This document shows, piece by piece, positions 46,342-56,191 of a stretch of 64,000 nt of DNA. The notes beneath the pieces are model-generated. The model had not been told where the DNA came from and did not search any database. It saw nothing but the letters and a program-made list of their open reading frames with translations. The position numbers were made by a program, and so were the translations under genes. Numbering within the stretch: position 1 is the first letter of the stretch; each line of letters opens with the position of its first letter. The stretch comes from Triatoma infestans (Eukaryota > Arthropoda > Insecta > Hemiptera > Reduviidae). The DNA is taken from positions 27,431-91,430 of the forward strand of contig JAAEAF010006131.1 in NCBI GenBank assembly GCA_011037195.1. Reading direction: 5' to 3'.

Positions 46342-47230
46342 ATGCCTCGGACTAAGCGTCAAGCTAGAGCCGTTGATGACACGGCGGAAGAGAGTACTAG
46401 GCCTACCCAACCGCTAGTTCGACCCAAGGAATTTGTTGAAGGCCCGGGGAGAGACTACATACAGTATTTTAATCGGGTAAGTAACGTTAATGGATGGGAT
46501 AATTTAACTAAGGCTCGCTATTTAGCCCTGTGCCTTACAGGGGAGAGCTTGATGGTGTACAATACTCTCTCTGGGGCGGACCAGGAGAACTATGAGCGAG
46601 TTTGTGCGCACATCGAATCTAGATTAGACCCACCGGAGAGGTCAGTACTGGCTCAAGAGGAATTCATTCAAGCACAGGAAGCAAGAAAGGCAAGAGTCCT
46701 TGACTCAGTTTGCGACGAATTTGGAGATTCTGTACCAGGAAGCCTTTCCTAGTGAACCCGAGGAGTCCCGCAGACAGGAGGCGCTCAGGGAACAATTTCT
46801 GGATGGCATTAGAGACAGCGTAATCCGCTTCCAAACCGCTATAACCAACCCGAAGACCATCGCGGATGCCCTCTACACTGCGTTACAGGTAGAGGCCATC
46901 TGTAACAAGCATGAGAAGCTGCCAGCGTCCATTTGGGCGATAGAAGAGGAGCCAGGTGCAGGCGAGGGAGAGCCGGCGTCTGGGGTGCTAGCGATATCCA
47001 CGCAGGCATCGCTTGAGGAAAGGCTTAGAAAGCAAGAGGAAAGGTTAGCAGGGTTGACCAAGGCGCTAGCCGACCTGACTGCACAACTCAGGACGAAGGA
47101 TAATCAAGGAACACGCCGGAGGCTAACTTGCTGGAACTGCGGGAGAACAGGGCATGTAAGAGCTCGTTGCCCAAGAACGAGGGCACGGAAAACTACAGTC
47201 GGCCAGCCTAGGGGACCGAAAACTGGCTGA
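46342..47230 (+). pseudogene. gag: Gypsy gag with one frameshift
   Basis: It starts at ATG 46342 (MPRTKRQARAVDD) and reads a capsid-like helical region with EFVEGPGRDYIQYFNR and LALCLTGESLMVYNTL. A one-base shift near 46692-46700 moves the frame; it then continues LTQFATNLEILYQEAFPSEP and ends at TGA 47228-47230. Near the end is a perfect CCHC zinc knuckle, [14 protein letters not shown] (C-X2-C-X4-H-X4-C), the nucleic-acid-binding nucleocapsid motif. Gag forms the particle that packages the element RNA. About 295 codons in total. Confidence 0.85.
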
Positions 47231-47237
47231 GGAAAGC

Positions 47238-50200
47238 ATGGTCCCTTCTATGGGAATCGATGGGCACTGCCAAGGGAAGAACCATGTTCATGTGCAGGTA
47301 AATGGAGTGAATACCCCCGCCTTGGTTGATTCGAGAGCAGGAGCCACGCTGGTTAGCTCGGAGTTTGCAGAACGCATTGGGGTCCGCGCTTCCCAGGAAT
47401 GTAGAAAAAACCTGCGCAACGCTAGCGGAGGAAGGATTAGAGTGAGGGGAACGGCTGACATTATAATAGGCCTAGGTAGCAGAAGATTTGAGCACCGGTG
47501 TATCATCGGCGATATCGAACACGATGTAATCTTGGGAGTTGATTTTCTGGAGCGGAATGAGATCAAGCTGCAGTTCGGACCGGGAATGATGGAAGCCGAT
47601 GGGGTACGAACGAAGTTAATTCCAGCGAGCCAAGCAGAAGTGCCTAACCTCAGTGTCATACTCGCAGAAAATGTTGTTGTACCAGGACGGCAGGAAGTGG
47701 TGGCTATAGCATGTGTCGGCGTAGATATAATGGAAGGCAAGGAGGTCATGTTTGAAGCGGAAATAACGAAGACAGGGATTTGCGCTGCAAGAGTCCAGCA
47801 CGGGTCAATCCCTGTCCGCCTGATGAATACAGGGCCGGAACCGGAAACTTTGTTTGCAAACATGAGGATAGGTTACATTGAGCCGATGGAGGAGACGAAA
47901 GAGTCGGGCGAGAAAGTTTGCGAAGTAACGGAATGCTATGAATTTGGGGCAGCTGACATCGGAAGAAGGTTTAACTTACAAAACACGGGCCTCAACCCAA
48001 CGCAGCATCGAAAGATGGTCGAGCTGCTTCAGGAATTCAACGAAATCTTCTCGTCGGGGCCAAAGGATATGGGTCGGACGGGCCTAGTGAAACACGCCAT
48101 CAATACGGGTGATGCAAAACCCCTGAAACAACCGCCACGAAGAGTGCCATTTCAGCGCCACAAGGAGGTGGCCCGTCTTGTCGAAGAAATGCAGGAACAA
48201 GAAGTGGTTGAACCCTCCATGTCTCCCTGGGCAAGCCCGATCGTATTGGTACAGAAGAAGGACGGAAGTACACGGTTCTGCGTTGATTACCGCCGATTAA
48301 ACCTAGTGACCAAAAAGGATGCTTATCCTTTACCTAGAATTAGACGACATTTTGGATAGCCTGGCCGGAGCTAAGTATTACACGTCCTTGGACCTGGCCT
48401 CCGGATACTGGCAAGTGGAAATGGAACCAAAGGACAAAGAAAAGACAGCGTTCATAACCAGCCACGGATTATTCCAGTTCAACGTTTTACCGTTCGGGCT
48501 CTGTAACGCTCCTAGCACGTTCCAGCGTTTGATGGATGCCCTGCTGAGTGGTCTTAAGTGGAAAATAGCGATGGTTTATCTAGACGACATCATTGCGTGG
48601 AGCACCACGATTGAGGAACACTTGGAACGGCTTCGAACTGTTTTTGAACGAATTAGAATGGCCAATTAAAGCTAAAACCGGAAAAATGTCAACTATTGCG
48701 GACCACGATAGCTTTTCTTGGGCATGTCGTCTCGGCGCAAGGGGTGTCGACAGCCGCGAAGTTGCAGACGGTTAGAGATTGGCCGGTTCCAGTTAACAGG
48801 CACGAGTTACGATCTTTTCTGGGCTTCGCAGCGTATTACCGGCGATTTATAAAAGGCTTTGCAGAAATGGCGGATCCGCTATATAAAGGCGGCAGAGCGG
48901 CAAAATAAATTTTGTTTTGGACCGGAGCTACAGGTTGCCTTGAACAGTTGAAACAAGCACTACTGACTGCGCCTGTTTTGGCACTACCCAAGGCCGAGGG
49001 GCCGTTCTACGTAGACTGTGATGCTAGCGATGTGGGTGTTGGCGCTGTTCTTAGCCAGATCCAAGAGGGAGAAGAAAAAGTTATCTGCTATGCCGGGCGA
49101 GCGTTAACGAAAACCGAGCGCCGCTACTGTACAACCCGAAAAGAAATGCTAGCGCTAGTGTATGCAGTCCGCCAGTTCCGGTGCTACTTGTATGGCCAGC
49201 CGTTCAAGGTAAGGACGGACCATAGTTCCTTAAAATGGCTCCATTCTTTTAAGGAACCAGAAGGGCAGATAGCGAGATGGCTAGAACAACTGGCATCGTA
49301 CGATTTTGAAGTGATCCACCGCCCTGGAAAATTGCATAAGAACGCGGATAGGTTATCGCGAGCTTGCAGGCAGTGCGGCAGTGAGCCGGAAATAGAGGAT
49401 GGGCAAGAGTAACCTCCGAAAAAACATACAGGGAACGGCAAATTGGAGTCCGTCAACCTTATAATCCAGAGTGCCGAAGACCTCAAGGGGAAGCAAATGG
49501 AAGATTCTATCTTGTCTTCAGTCCTGCGATGGAAAAGAAACGGGGCCAGAGCTCCGTTTAAGGAAGTAAAGAGCGGTGACCCTGCGCTTATAAGTCTATG
49601 GACGCAGTGGGCTCGCCTGGAAATGAAAGATGAAGTACTGTATAGGAGGTGGGACGAGAGGAGCATGCCTACTAGATACCAGCTGGTAGTCCCGCGGAGC
49701 CTTAGAAGAGAGATACTCACAAAAATCCACGCGGAGGCCACAGGAGCACATCTTGGAATAGCGAAAACGCTGAAGAAGGTGCGGGACAGGTACTACTGGC
49801 CCGGGCACACGCAGGAGGTATAGACAATTTTATAAACGCCTGCGCTGATTGCGAAGCTAAAAAAGGGCAGCGGGCACGTGCCCCCTTACAGAGTACGGCG
49901 GCAGGGTTCCCATTTCAACGTATCGCCTTGGACCTTCTAGGACCACTCCCTCGGAGCAAGCGGGGAAACCGGTACATATTAGTAGTAGCAGACTACTTTA
50001 CGCGCTGGGTAGAAGCGTACGCGCTGCCAAACGCCGAGGCCACGACAGTGGCAGGAAGACTGCTGGATGAATTCAATGCTCGCTATGGAGCCCCCCATGA
50101 GACCCATACTGACCAGGGGCGGCAATTCGAATCGAACCTATTTCAGGACCTGGCAAAAAGACTGGCCATCAAAAAGACAAGGACCACCCCTTACCACCCC

Positions 50201-50773
50201 CAGTTTGACGGACTTGTGGAACGGTTCAACCATACTCTTTGCCAGATGCTGAACCACTACGTAAGCCAGCTGCAGAACGACTGGGACCGCCACCTACCCT
50301 ACGTAATGATGGCGTACCGCTCTAGCCGGCAGGAGACGACGCGGCTGACCCCGTATTACGCCCTGTTTGGTAGAGAGATAAGCCTCCCGTTAGACCTCGT
50401 GTATGGGCGCGTGGAGGAAGACGCCACGCTTTACGAGTACGTCCAAAGACGAAGTGCCCAAATGGAGGCGGCTTACCAATACCTGCGACAAGAGCAGGGC
50501 CGCAAGCAGGAACGGCAGAAGGATTATTATGACCGCAGCTGTCGGGGTCCTCGCTTCGAGATAGGAGATCAAGTAATGCTCTGGACACCAAGAATTAGAA
50601 GAGGCCTTAGCACCAAGTTCCATCGACCCTGGGAAGGGCCGTACAAAATAGAGCAGTAACTCTCCGAGGTGACGTATATGATCACTGATTGTAGGAGGAG
50701 GAGAAAACCACTTAAAGTCCACTATAACAGGCTGAAGCCTCATCGAGGGGACGCACAGGCCAGGGCCTCGTGA
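47238..50773 (+). pseudogene. pol: Gypsy pol: protease, reverse transcriptase, RNase H, integrase (multiply broken)
   Basis: Protease (about 47290-47500) reads [12 protein letters not shown]: the D-(S/T)-G triad has Arg in place of Gly, which should abolish activity. RT starts with [20 protein letters not shown] and includes KYYTSLDLASGYWQVEM and the catalytic MVYLDDIIAW. RNase H (48912-49412) has FYVDCDASD, RKEML and VRTDHSSL. Integrase has an HHCC finger (H...GAHLG, CADC) and the D,D-35-E residues in ALDLLGPLP, HTDQG and LVERFNH; the end reads VHYNRLKPH and stops at 50771-50773. Frameshifts lie near 48340, 48663 and 49818, and in-frame stops at 48906, 49410 and 50657. Some single-base shifts might be assembly errors. 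Confidence 0.92.
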
Positions 50774-50788
50774 GGGGGGGGAGAGTTG
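50774..50788 (+). promoter_or_regulatory. Polypurine tract before the 3' LTR
   Basis: GGGGGGGGAGAGTTG runs up to the LTR boundary at 50789; it is a purine run in the position where plus-strand DNA synthesis is primed. Confidence 0.65.
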
Positions 50789-50962
50789 TGGTAACTATGG
50801 TTTTGTTACTTTTGATATATTATTTGAATTGTGCATATGAACAGATATATTGTTGTTGATAGATTGTGTAATTTCATGGGGCATTTTACACGCTTAAATA
50901 AAGTGTTATTTAATTTACAAAGCCGCCTTCTTTATTAACAGTAGCTTGACAATAGTGTTACA
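50789..50962 (+). repeat. 3' LTR of the Ty3/Gypsy element
   Basis: 174 bp, starting TGGTAACTATGG and ending GTGTTACA, followed by the duplicated GAAATT (50963-50968). It has the same structure as the 5' LTR with four substitutions. Confidence 0.93.
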
Positions 50963-51599
50963 GAAATTTTATCATGGCAAAGCTGCTTACACAAACATTG
51001 TTTTTGGCATAAAGTTAGAAACCGGAAAAAAAAACATTCAGCAAAAAAGTCCTTATTCTAAAAATGAAACTTCGCATTCATGATCATTCATCATTAGAAC
51101 GGACACCACATTTCAAAGAAAAATCTTGCTTTAAAAATGAAAAATTGTAAAGAAATATAGAATAAATAGGACCGAAAGTTACCGAAAAATGTATGAAAAC
51201 AATTTCAGTGTGTAACACTTAAACGAGTTTCTTTTATTTTCAATGATTACAATCCCAGATTGTAGACAGTGCCTTCTACAAGTCAGTGGCAGTCAAGCAA
51301 AACATGTAATATACTACAGTCACAATATAATCGAGTCAGCAGAACTGTTTGTCCTATTTTGAGGGGATTTGGATACCTGGAGATATAAATACGTCTAGAT
51401 GGAAATGTGTTCGACTGAGAACTCTGCAAGCGTAATAGTGCAGAGGAAAACCTCCAGGAAATTTAGTAAATAAATTCCGATACAGATGATATGACCACAC
51501 TGACAAGATATCAAAATGATGTAATGTTTGTTAGCTTACAGAATTTTGATTAGTGGCAAACTGTGGAGAAAATAAAGCTATTTTCTTGTTAGTACAAAA

Positions 51600-52050
51600 A
51601 AAACAAAAACAAGAATACTCAGGAAACTATGGGTACGGGAAGTATTGTTTGGACACAGCAAAGGATTTTAAATATTTGGGAACTATTTTATCACAGAGGG
51701 AGTGAAGGTAAGGTGGGAGAGGTTCACTGCCGGGATGTCACTCTCTGTGCCATTTTGCGTTTCAAACAGTTTTTAAAAGGAATAAATATTTACAAGACGA
51801 GACTGCTTCCAATCGTAACCTATAGTTCGGAAGCACTGGTATTAACCAGAGTGGGGCCATAGGCGAGAAAGAAAGGAAAAAGAAGGGTTTCATAACTGCA
51901 AAGTCCACAGGATGGCTACAGAGTAAGTAAGGACGAACCGAGAAGTTGTTAAACTCTTCGGTAAGCCGGATCAAGTAGCCACTATCAAGTCAGGTAGATT
52001 GCGATGGCTGACATATTTGCTGACCTAGTTACCCCCGCAATCTACAAATT
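51600..52050 (+). pseudogene. LINE reverse-transcriptase C-terminal remnant
   Basis: Frames read YGKYCLDTAKDFKYLGTILS (the KYLG motif after the RT palm), then IYKTRLLPIVTYSSEALVLT (thumb), and, after shifts, REVVKLFGKPDQVATIKSGR followed by LRWLTYL. This is the same C-terminal architecture as at 440-870 and 35175-35430 but a separate copy. Stops and shifts show decay. From 50969 to 51600 nothing is recognised. Confidence 0.7.
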
Positions 52051-52059
52051 CCCGCAATG

Positions 52060-52443
52060 ATTTCTAAAAATTTTCTTTACGCAATTAATTGCAACGGACC
52101 GGACGACCCAATCAAGGTTTTTTATATATTATGGGAAGGTCCAATTTTCAAGGATTTTTTTTTTAAGACTATTAGCATACCTTCTTATAATTGTCAGTAC
52201 TACAAAGAGATTTTTCCAAATAAAATGAAGCCTGAGATTCTGAAAAGAGACGTAGTTGGCAGAAGGAAGATTATTCTTACTCTTAAAGGAGTAATTGTTC
52301 ACATACACATACACCCACCACACTATTCGCAAAAAAACAACATTTACTTCGTATTGAGGGAGCCTCAAAACGTATATTTCTGGTAAAAATTGAATTTCAA
52401 TAAGTTGACATGATCGCAGTATCTCCTCTCACTTAGAGAAAGT
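52060..52443 (+). mobile_element. Family A right-end fragment
   Basis: The end sequence TTGACATGATCGCAGTATCT, then CTCTCACTTAGAGAAAGTAAG, is a mutated version of the family right end. It is preceded by CACATACACATACACCCACC (the CA-rich tract) and 'CTCAAAACGTATATTTCTGG'. The left part is missing. Confidence 0.5.
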
Positions 52444-52524
52444 AAGTAACATTCCTCGCGCTTTGTCCCGCAAGTGACAAAGTTTTGGTCCAAATTCATC
52501 AATCAGATTTGTGATGTTAGTAAT

Positions 52525-53142
52525 TTTTTTTTTTTTTTTTTTTCTGGATTTTCCCAAAAATTGCTCCAACAATTTTCTTTAAACTTTGTAAACTAATCTT
52601 CAAATATCAATTTTATTTGAAACATTTTCCCGGAACAGTGGCGTTTCAGTGGGGTAGCATTTCAGTTCTACTACCTATATAATATTAAATAAAATACGTT
52701 CCAAGAATTGGTAGAGTTCCACATTTGAGGAAAATAGGTTAGCCACAAGTGCGAGTTCACAGAGTGTTTTTGAGTTTTTTATCATTTTCTCCAAATTGCT
52801 GTAATGATTTCCGTTAAAATTGGAAAGCTAACTGCACAGATATAAACCTATCTCTTATATTTGTACATTTTTCAATAAATATATATATATATTTTAGGCA
52901 CTTCTATGGCATTTATGGCTTAAATTTAAAATGTTATATGGCTTGGTTCTACTTTATTGGTACACAGTGCGGACTACACCGTGTAATCACTTCTACTATG
53001 TCTGGATAGGACCTTACTCTTTTTCACCATACTTATTTATTTTAAGACGATTGAGTAAAATGTCAAGTTTAAAGAAAATGTGACATTTTATATATAATTT
53101 TATTAAACAGCAGTAAGAGAGAGTTGAGTGTTTCATACCAGA
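52525..53142 (-). mobile_element. Family A copy, right end decayed
   Basis: On the minus strand the left end is clear at 53142: TCTGGTATGAAACACTCAAC, then TCTCTCTTACTGCTG. Reverse-orientation blocks TTTCCCAAAAATTGCTCCAA (near 52550) and ATTTTCTCCAAATTGCTGTA (near 52785) mark two internal modules. A T run lies at its right boundary (52525-52541). Confidence 0.5.
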
Positions 53143-53569
53143 TTTTTTTTTATTCTGTCTCCGGTACATAAGAACAGTGATAATTAGGAAACAAACAGGT
53201 AGATAAAAAAAATACTAGCAATTAAAGCCACTAATACAGACAGGATGTCCACAGATAGAAATGAGCAGACGCAACCATAAGAATGGACAACCATAGTTTA
53301 CCACTACTGACCATTTCCATAAGTAGGTAGGCGTTGTCTGGGTAGACTTAAGAGACTTCCAATAAACTAATTTTCGGTAATTCAGACGTTTTTTAAAGTC
53401 TTTCCATTTTTCTATACTACTTAAATAAATCAAATTCAACATCTAAAAAATGTTCCTCAATTAAACCACCCACGGTTGTAAAGTTGTTGCAATCGTGACA
53501 ACTTTTTTAAATGTAGTTTTCTGACAGAAATAAATGACTGAAGATCTCCTAAGGTGGAAAAAAATTCTT

Positions 53570-54530
53570 AATAAATGATCCACAAATTTCGCACGGCAGC
53601 GTTATTCCCTCTAGGAGGATTCCCTGGACTGTACGATACCTGGGTGTCTTTTGATCTTCACCTATGGGATAGGAGGTGTTAAAATTCCTTATCTTGTTTT
53701 TCTTTTTCCCTAACTATAAGCTAGGAGGCGAAGATGGCTCTGGCATCTACAAGTACCACTGATCTGAACTGCTTATGAGGCTCTTGAAAAATGGCTCATA
53801 AGATCAAGTACCCTCATGGGGGCAGTGTGGTGGAATTCAGGCACACCAAATTATTCTTGAAGGTCCGTTTTATTTACGTACACTGAACTTTTTTTTGGAG
53901 TGATGGGGAAAATGGGCTAAGCAGATCTGAGGGAATGTCTTCGTACGAAATATTACACAAAAATGGCCTCTCAGCAAATCCTCTATGTCCGAATTTTGAG
54001 AATTTTTTTTTCAAGTTTGGCGCAGGATTTGGGGTGCTGAACTTGGAATCAAAGATATCTCTCAATATCAAGGGTATCCCGATCCCACATGATATAAAAC
54101 GGGCATCTCATCTGTTTCCTAATCCCGAACTAGTTTCCTCCGATGCACTCACAAGTACGCGCCTGGGGATTCTTTTCTTTGAATTCCTTAGGAGCGTCAA
54201 TTGCACCATGGGGACATCACAAATATTTTCAGTGAAAGAGGAAACCCATAAATTTTCTACCTTAACGTTGTTTCTTGCTGGATGTGATCTTTTGGTCTTC
54301 GACCGTGGGTCGGAGGTATTAATCTTAACTCCATATCTTTTGTCTTCGTATTCCTGTTGTTCCATCTGCAGACAAGATGACCGAGAGGGTTCTGACATTT
54401 TATTCATTAATGGTCCAGAGCTGATTAAGGGTGTTTTTCGGAAACCGCAATTGCCCTTGCGGCATAAGTGTTTGTACTTCCCTTGGGAGGCTCCGAGCTC
54501 TAGAATAGAATAGAATGAGAACTATAAGAG
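53570..54530. other. GC-richer segment with overlapping open frames, unrecognised
   Basis: A 192-codon open frame runs 53935-54513 on the plus strand (MSSYEILHKNGLSANPLCPN...), overlapped by a 99-codon frame on the minus strand, 54108-54407 (MNKMSEPSRSSCLQMEQQEY...). The minus-strand frame is rich in Lys, Arg, Ser and Glu and reads more like a normal protein; further minus-strand pieces (for example AKLEKKILKIRT) continue it with stops. I recognise neither. A remnant of a mobile-element first open frame is possible. Confidence 0.3.
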
Positions 54531-54754
54531 AAGAGTGCCTAGTTTTTGCTTTCTCTTATGATGTAAGAGTCTTGGGCAATTTTCTAGAAAGCGGCTATAA
54601 TGTTTTCTTAAAATTCGTATACTAACTACAAACATATAGGAGTTTTGGGGGGCAGCGACAACAGAATTTCCTCCTAAGAGCTACTTCAAAATACACACCT
54701 TCTACTAAGTGTATAATTCAGACAAGAATGAAATATTGCTAGCAATAAATACCT

Positions 54755-54990
54755 AGGGAAGGGATTAGGTCAGTAGTTAGGCTCGCTAGACTCCTAATAC
54801 GGAGGTATCGGGTTCGAGTCCAGGAGTGCTGCCGTTAGATTTTCTCTTCCTAGGACCGTCTATAGCTTACTGTCTGGTGATGGGCAGTGTTGTCTGTAAC
54901 GAGAGAACACTGTCCAGAGGCTGGCAGTGCAATAAGAAGGGTCCGGGCATCAATGACCGCAGATGCTGACGCGTCTTAAATTAAAAAAGA
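54755..54990 (+). mobile_element. tRNA-derived SINE (family 1), copy 3
   Basis: It starts GGGAAGGGATTAGGTCAGTA with an A-box-like TTAGGCTCGCTAG. It has a perfect B box GGTTCGAGTCC (54811-54821), the body TTCTCTTCCTAGGACCGTCT, GTGATGGGCAGTGTTGTC and CACTGTCCAGAGGCTGGCAG, and a TTAAATTAAAAAAG tail. It is more diverged than the copy at 23821. Confidence 0.85.
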
Positions 54991-55949
54991 ATTAATACAT
55001 AAATAAAAATGAAGAAAAAAAACAGCTTAATCAGAAGTGCGACCTTATAGATAGATTTTTTGTCAGATTGCTCATAAACAGTCCAAAGAGTTTCCCCCTA
55101 CTTGTGTACACTTACTAAGAATTTAAATTTACAAAAAAAAAAAATGTGTTTATTTGATCAATTTTTCCGGAAAATGTTGATTTTGGAGGGAAATCTGGGA
55201 GCTGAGACGTTCCCACTGTAATGTCATTTCAATACTTATACTGCTCCACTACTTTGTGGGAGATAAAAGAATTAAAATTCAATAACAATTCCTATTTTTT
55301 CTTTAAAAGATTTAACAATCAAAATAAGGAGAACTGCTCAATGAAAATCAAAACAATGAAGTGTAACGTAAAATTTTTTTAACAACAGAATTGTTTTCCA
55401 CATTAACATGCACTCTGAATGATTTTTTTATTGACCTGCAGTTTATGAAAATGTCAAATAAGCAAACAAATTAAGAATAAGCTTTCAAAGATTAATAAAA
55501 GCTGAAACAATAGATTTTTCTCTGGTGACAGTTATAATCAACTTAACATTATATAAAGGAGTAAGTGTATTTATGTGAGATAATATTTTAACATTAAATA
55601 TTCACTTTCAACGAGAGCTGACAAATTATTCGGGTAATTTCAGGTAGTTTAAAGGCGGAGTTTGTTTCCATTAATAATTGCACAAGTGCAGCTAATTATC
55701 TAATAAAAACAATTCATGGGTGATAATCTACTTACGATTCTGATAACTATAATCCATGAATGGCATTTAAGCAGATGATTCAAGATCATATCAACTCATT
55801 TGTGGTTGATAATATACCCCCTATCAATTCTATTTATTAGGTAAAATATTGTTTTTTTATTTCTATTTTTTTTTTTTTTAAGAAATTAAAATAATGTACA
55901 ATTAAATGTTTAGATGACTATGTGGTTGGATCTGATTATGCTGGAAAAC
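54991..55949. other. Non-coding DNA with a family A fragment
   Basis: A decayed family A piece in reverse orientation is visible at about 55030-55240 (AGAAGTGCGACCTTATAG, CCGGAAAATGTTGATTTTGG). A similar piece lies just before the SINE at about 54555-54720. The rest is AT-rich with nothing recognised. Confidence 0.35.
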
Positions 55950-56191
55950 ATTATGATTATATCCGTAGCAAGTTACTTTTAGTTGGTTCTGGACAGGTTT
56001 CGGAAACTCATTCATCATCAGAGTGTGATTATCAAGTTTATTAGTCGGTAGTCGACTTCATCTTCAAGTTTCTGTCACGCACCATACGACTGATTGAATC
56101 ATTTGACATTGATCACTCTGACGATAGTTGAAAATCCGAAACCGGTCTGAACTAACAAAAAGATGTATTCTATGACGGATAAAATCATAAA
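55950..56191. mobile_element. Fold-back element with two facing CGAAACC(G/T)GTC motifs
   Basis: The two halves are imperfect inverted repeats over about 50 bp: the left starts TTATGATTATATCCGT, and the complement of the right end starts TTATGATTTTATCCGT. Both reach a GACCGGTTTCGG / GACAGGTTTCGG block. Facing each other are CTGATGA...CGAAACCTGTC (minus, 56021-55992) and CTGACGA...CGAAACCGGTC (plus, 56118-56147), the same word order as the hammerhead-like motif at 213-250, but the helices pair poorly here. Confidence 0.55.

Larger units (their letters stand above)
46139..50962 (+). mobile_element. Ty3/Gypsy LTR retrotransposon, full-length but coding-defective
   Basis: A 4824-bp element with two 174-bp LTRs, a 6-bp target duplication, a gag region, and a pol region in the Ty3/Gypsy order protease, reverse transcriptase, RNase H, integrase. 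No envelope-like frame follows integrase. Its GC content is clearly higher than that of the surrounding DNA. Frameshifts and stops break both gag and pol, so this copy could move only with proteins from another copy. The LTRs differ at four sites (about 2.3%), pointing to a fairly recent insertion. It is upstream of the first visible sgg exon and in the opposite direction. Confidence 0.95.

Noticed and set aside
47288..47863. 191-codon minus-strand frame
   Set aside because: It is the antisense shadow of the Gypsy pol protease region, as are the minus-strand frames at 49184-49741 and 50322-50743.
46139..50962. Possible endogenous retrovirus (errantivirus) with an envelope
   Set aside because: After integrase only a short tail, the polypurine tract and the 3' LTR follow; there is no room for an envelope gene.
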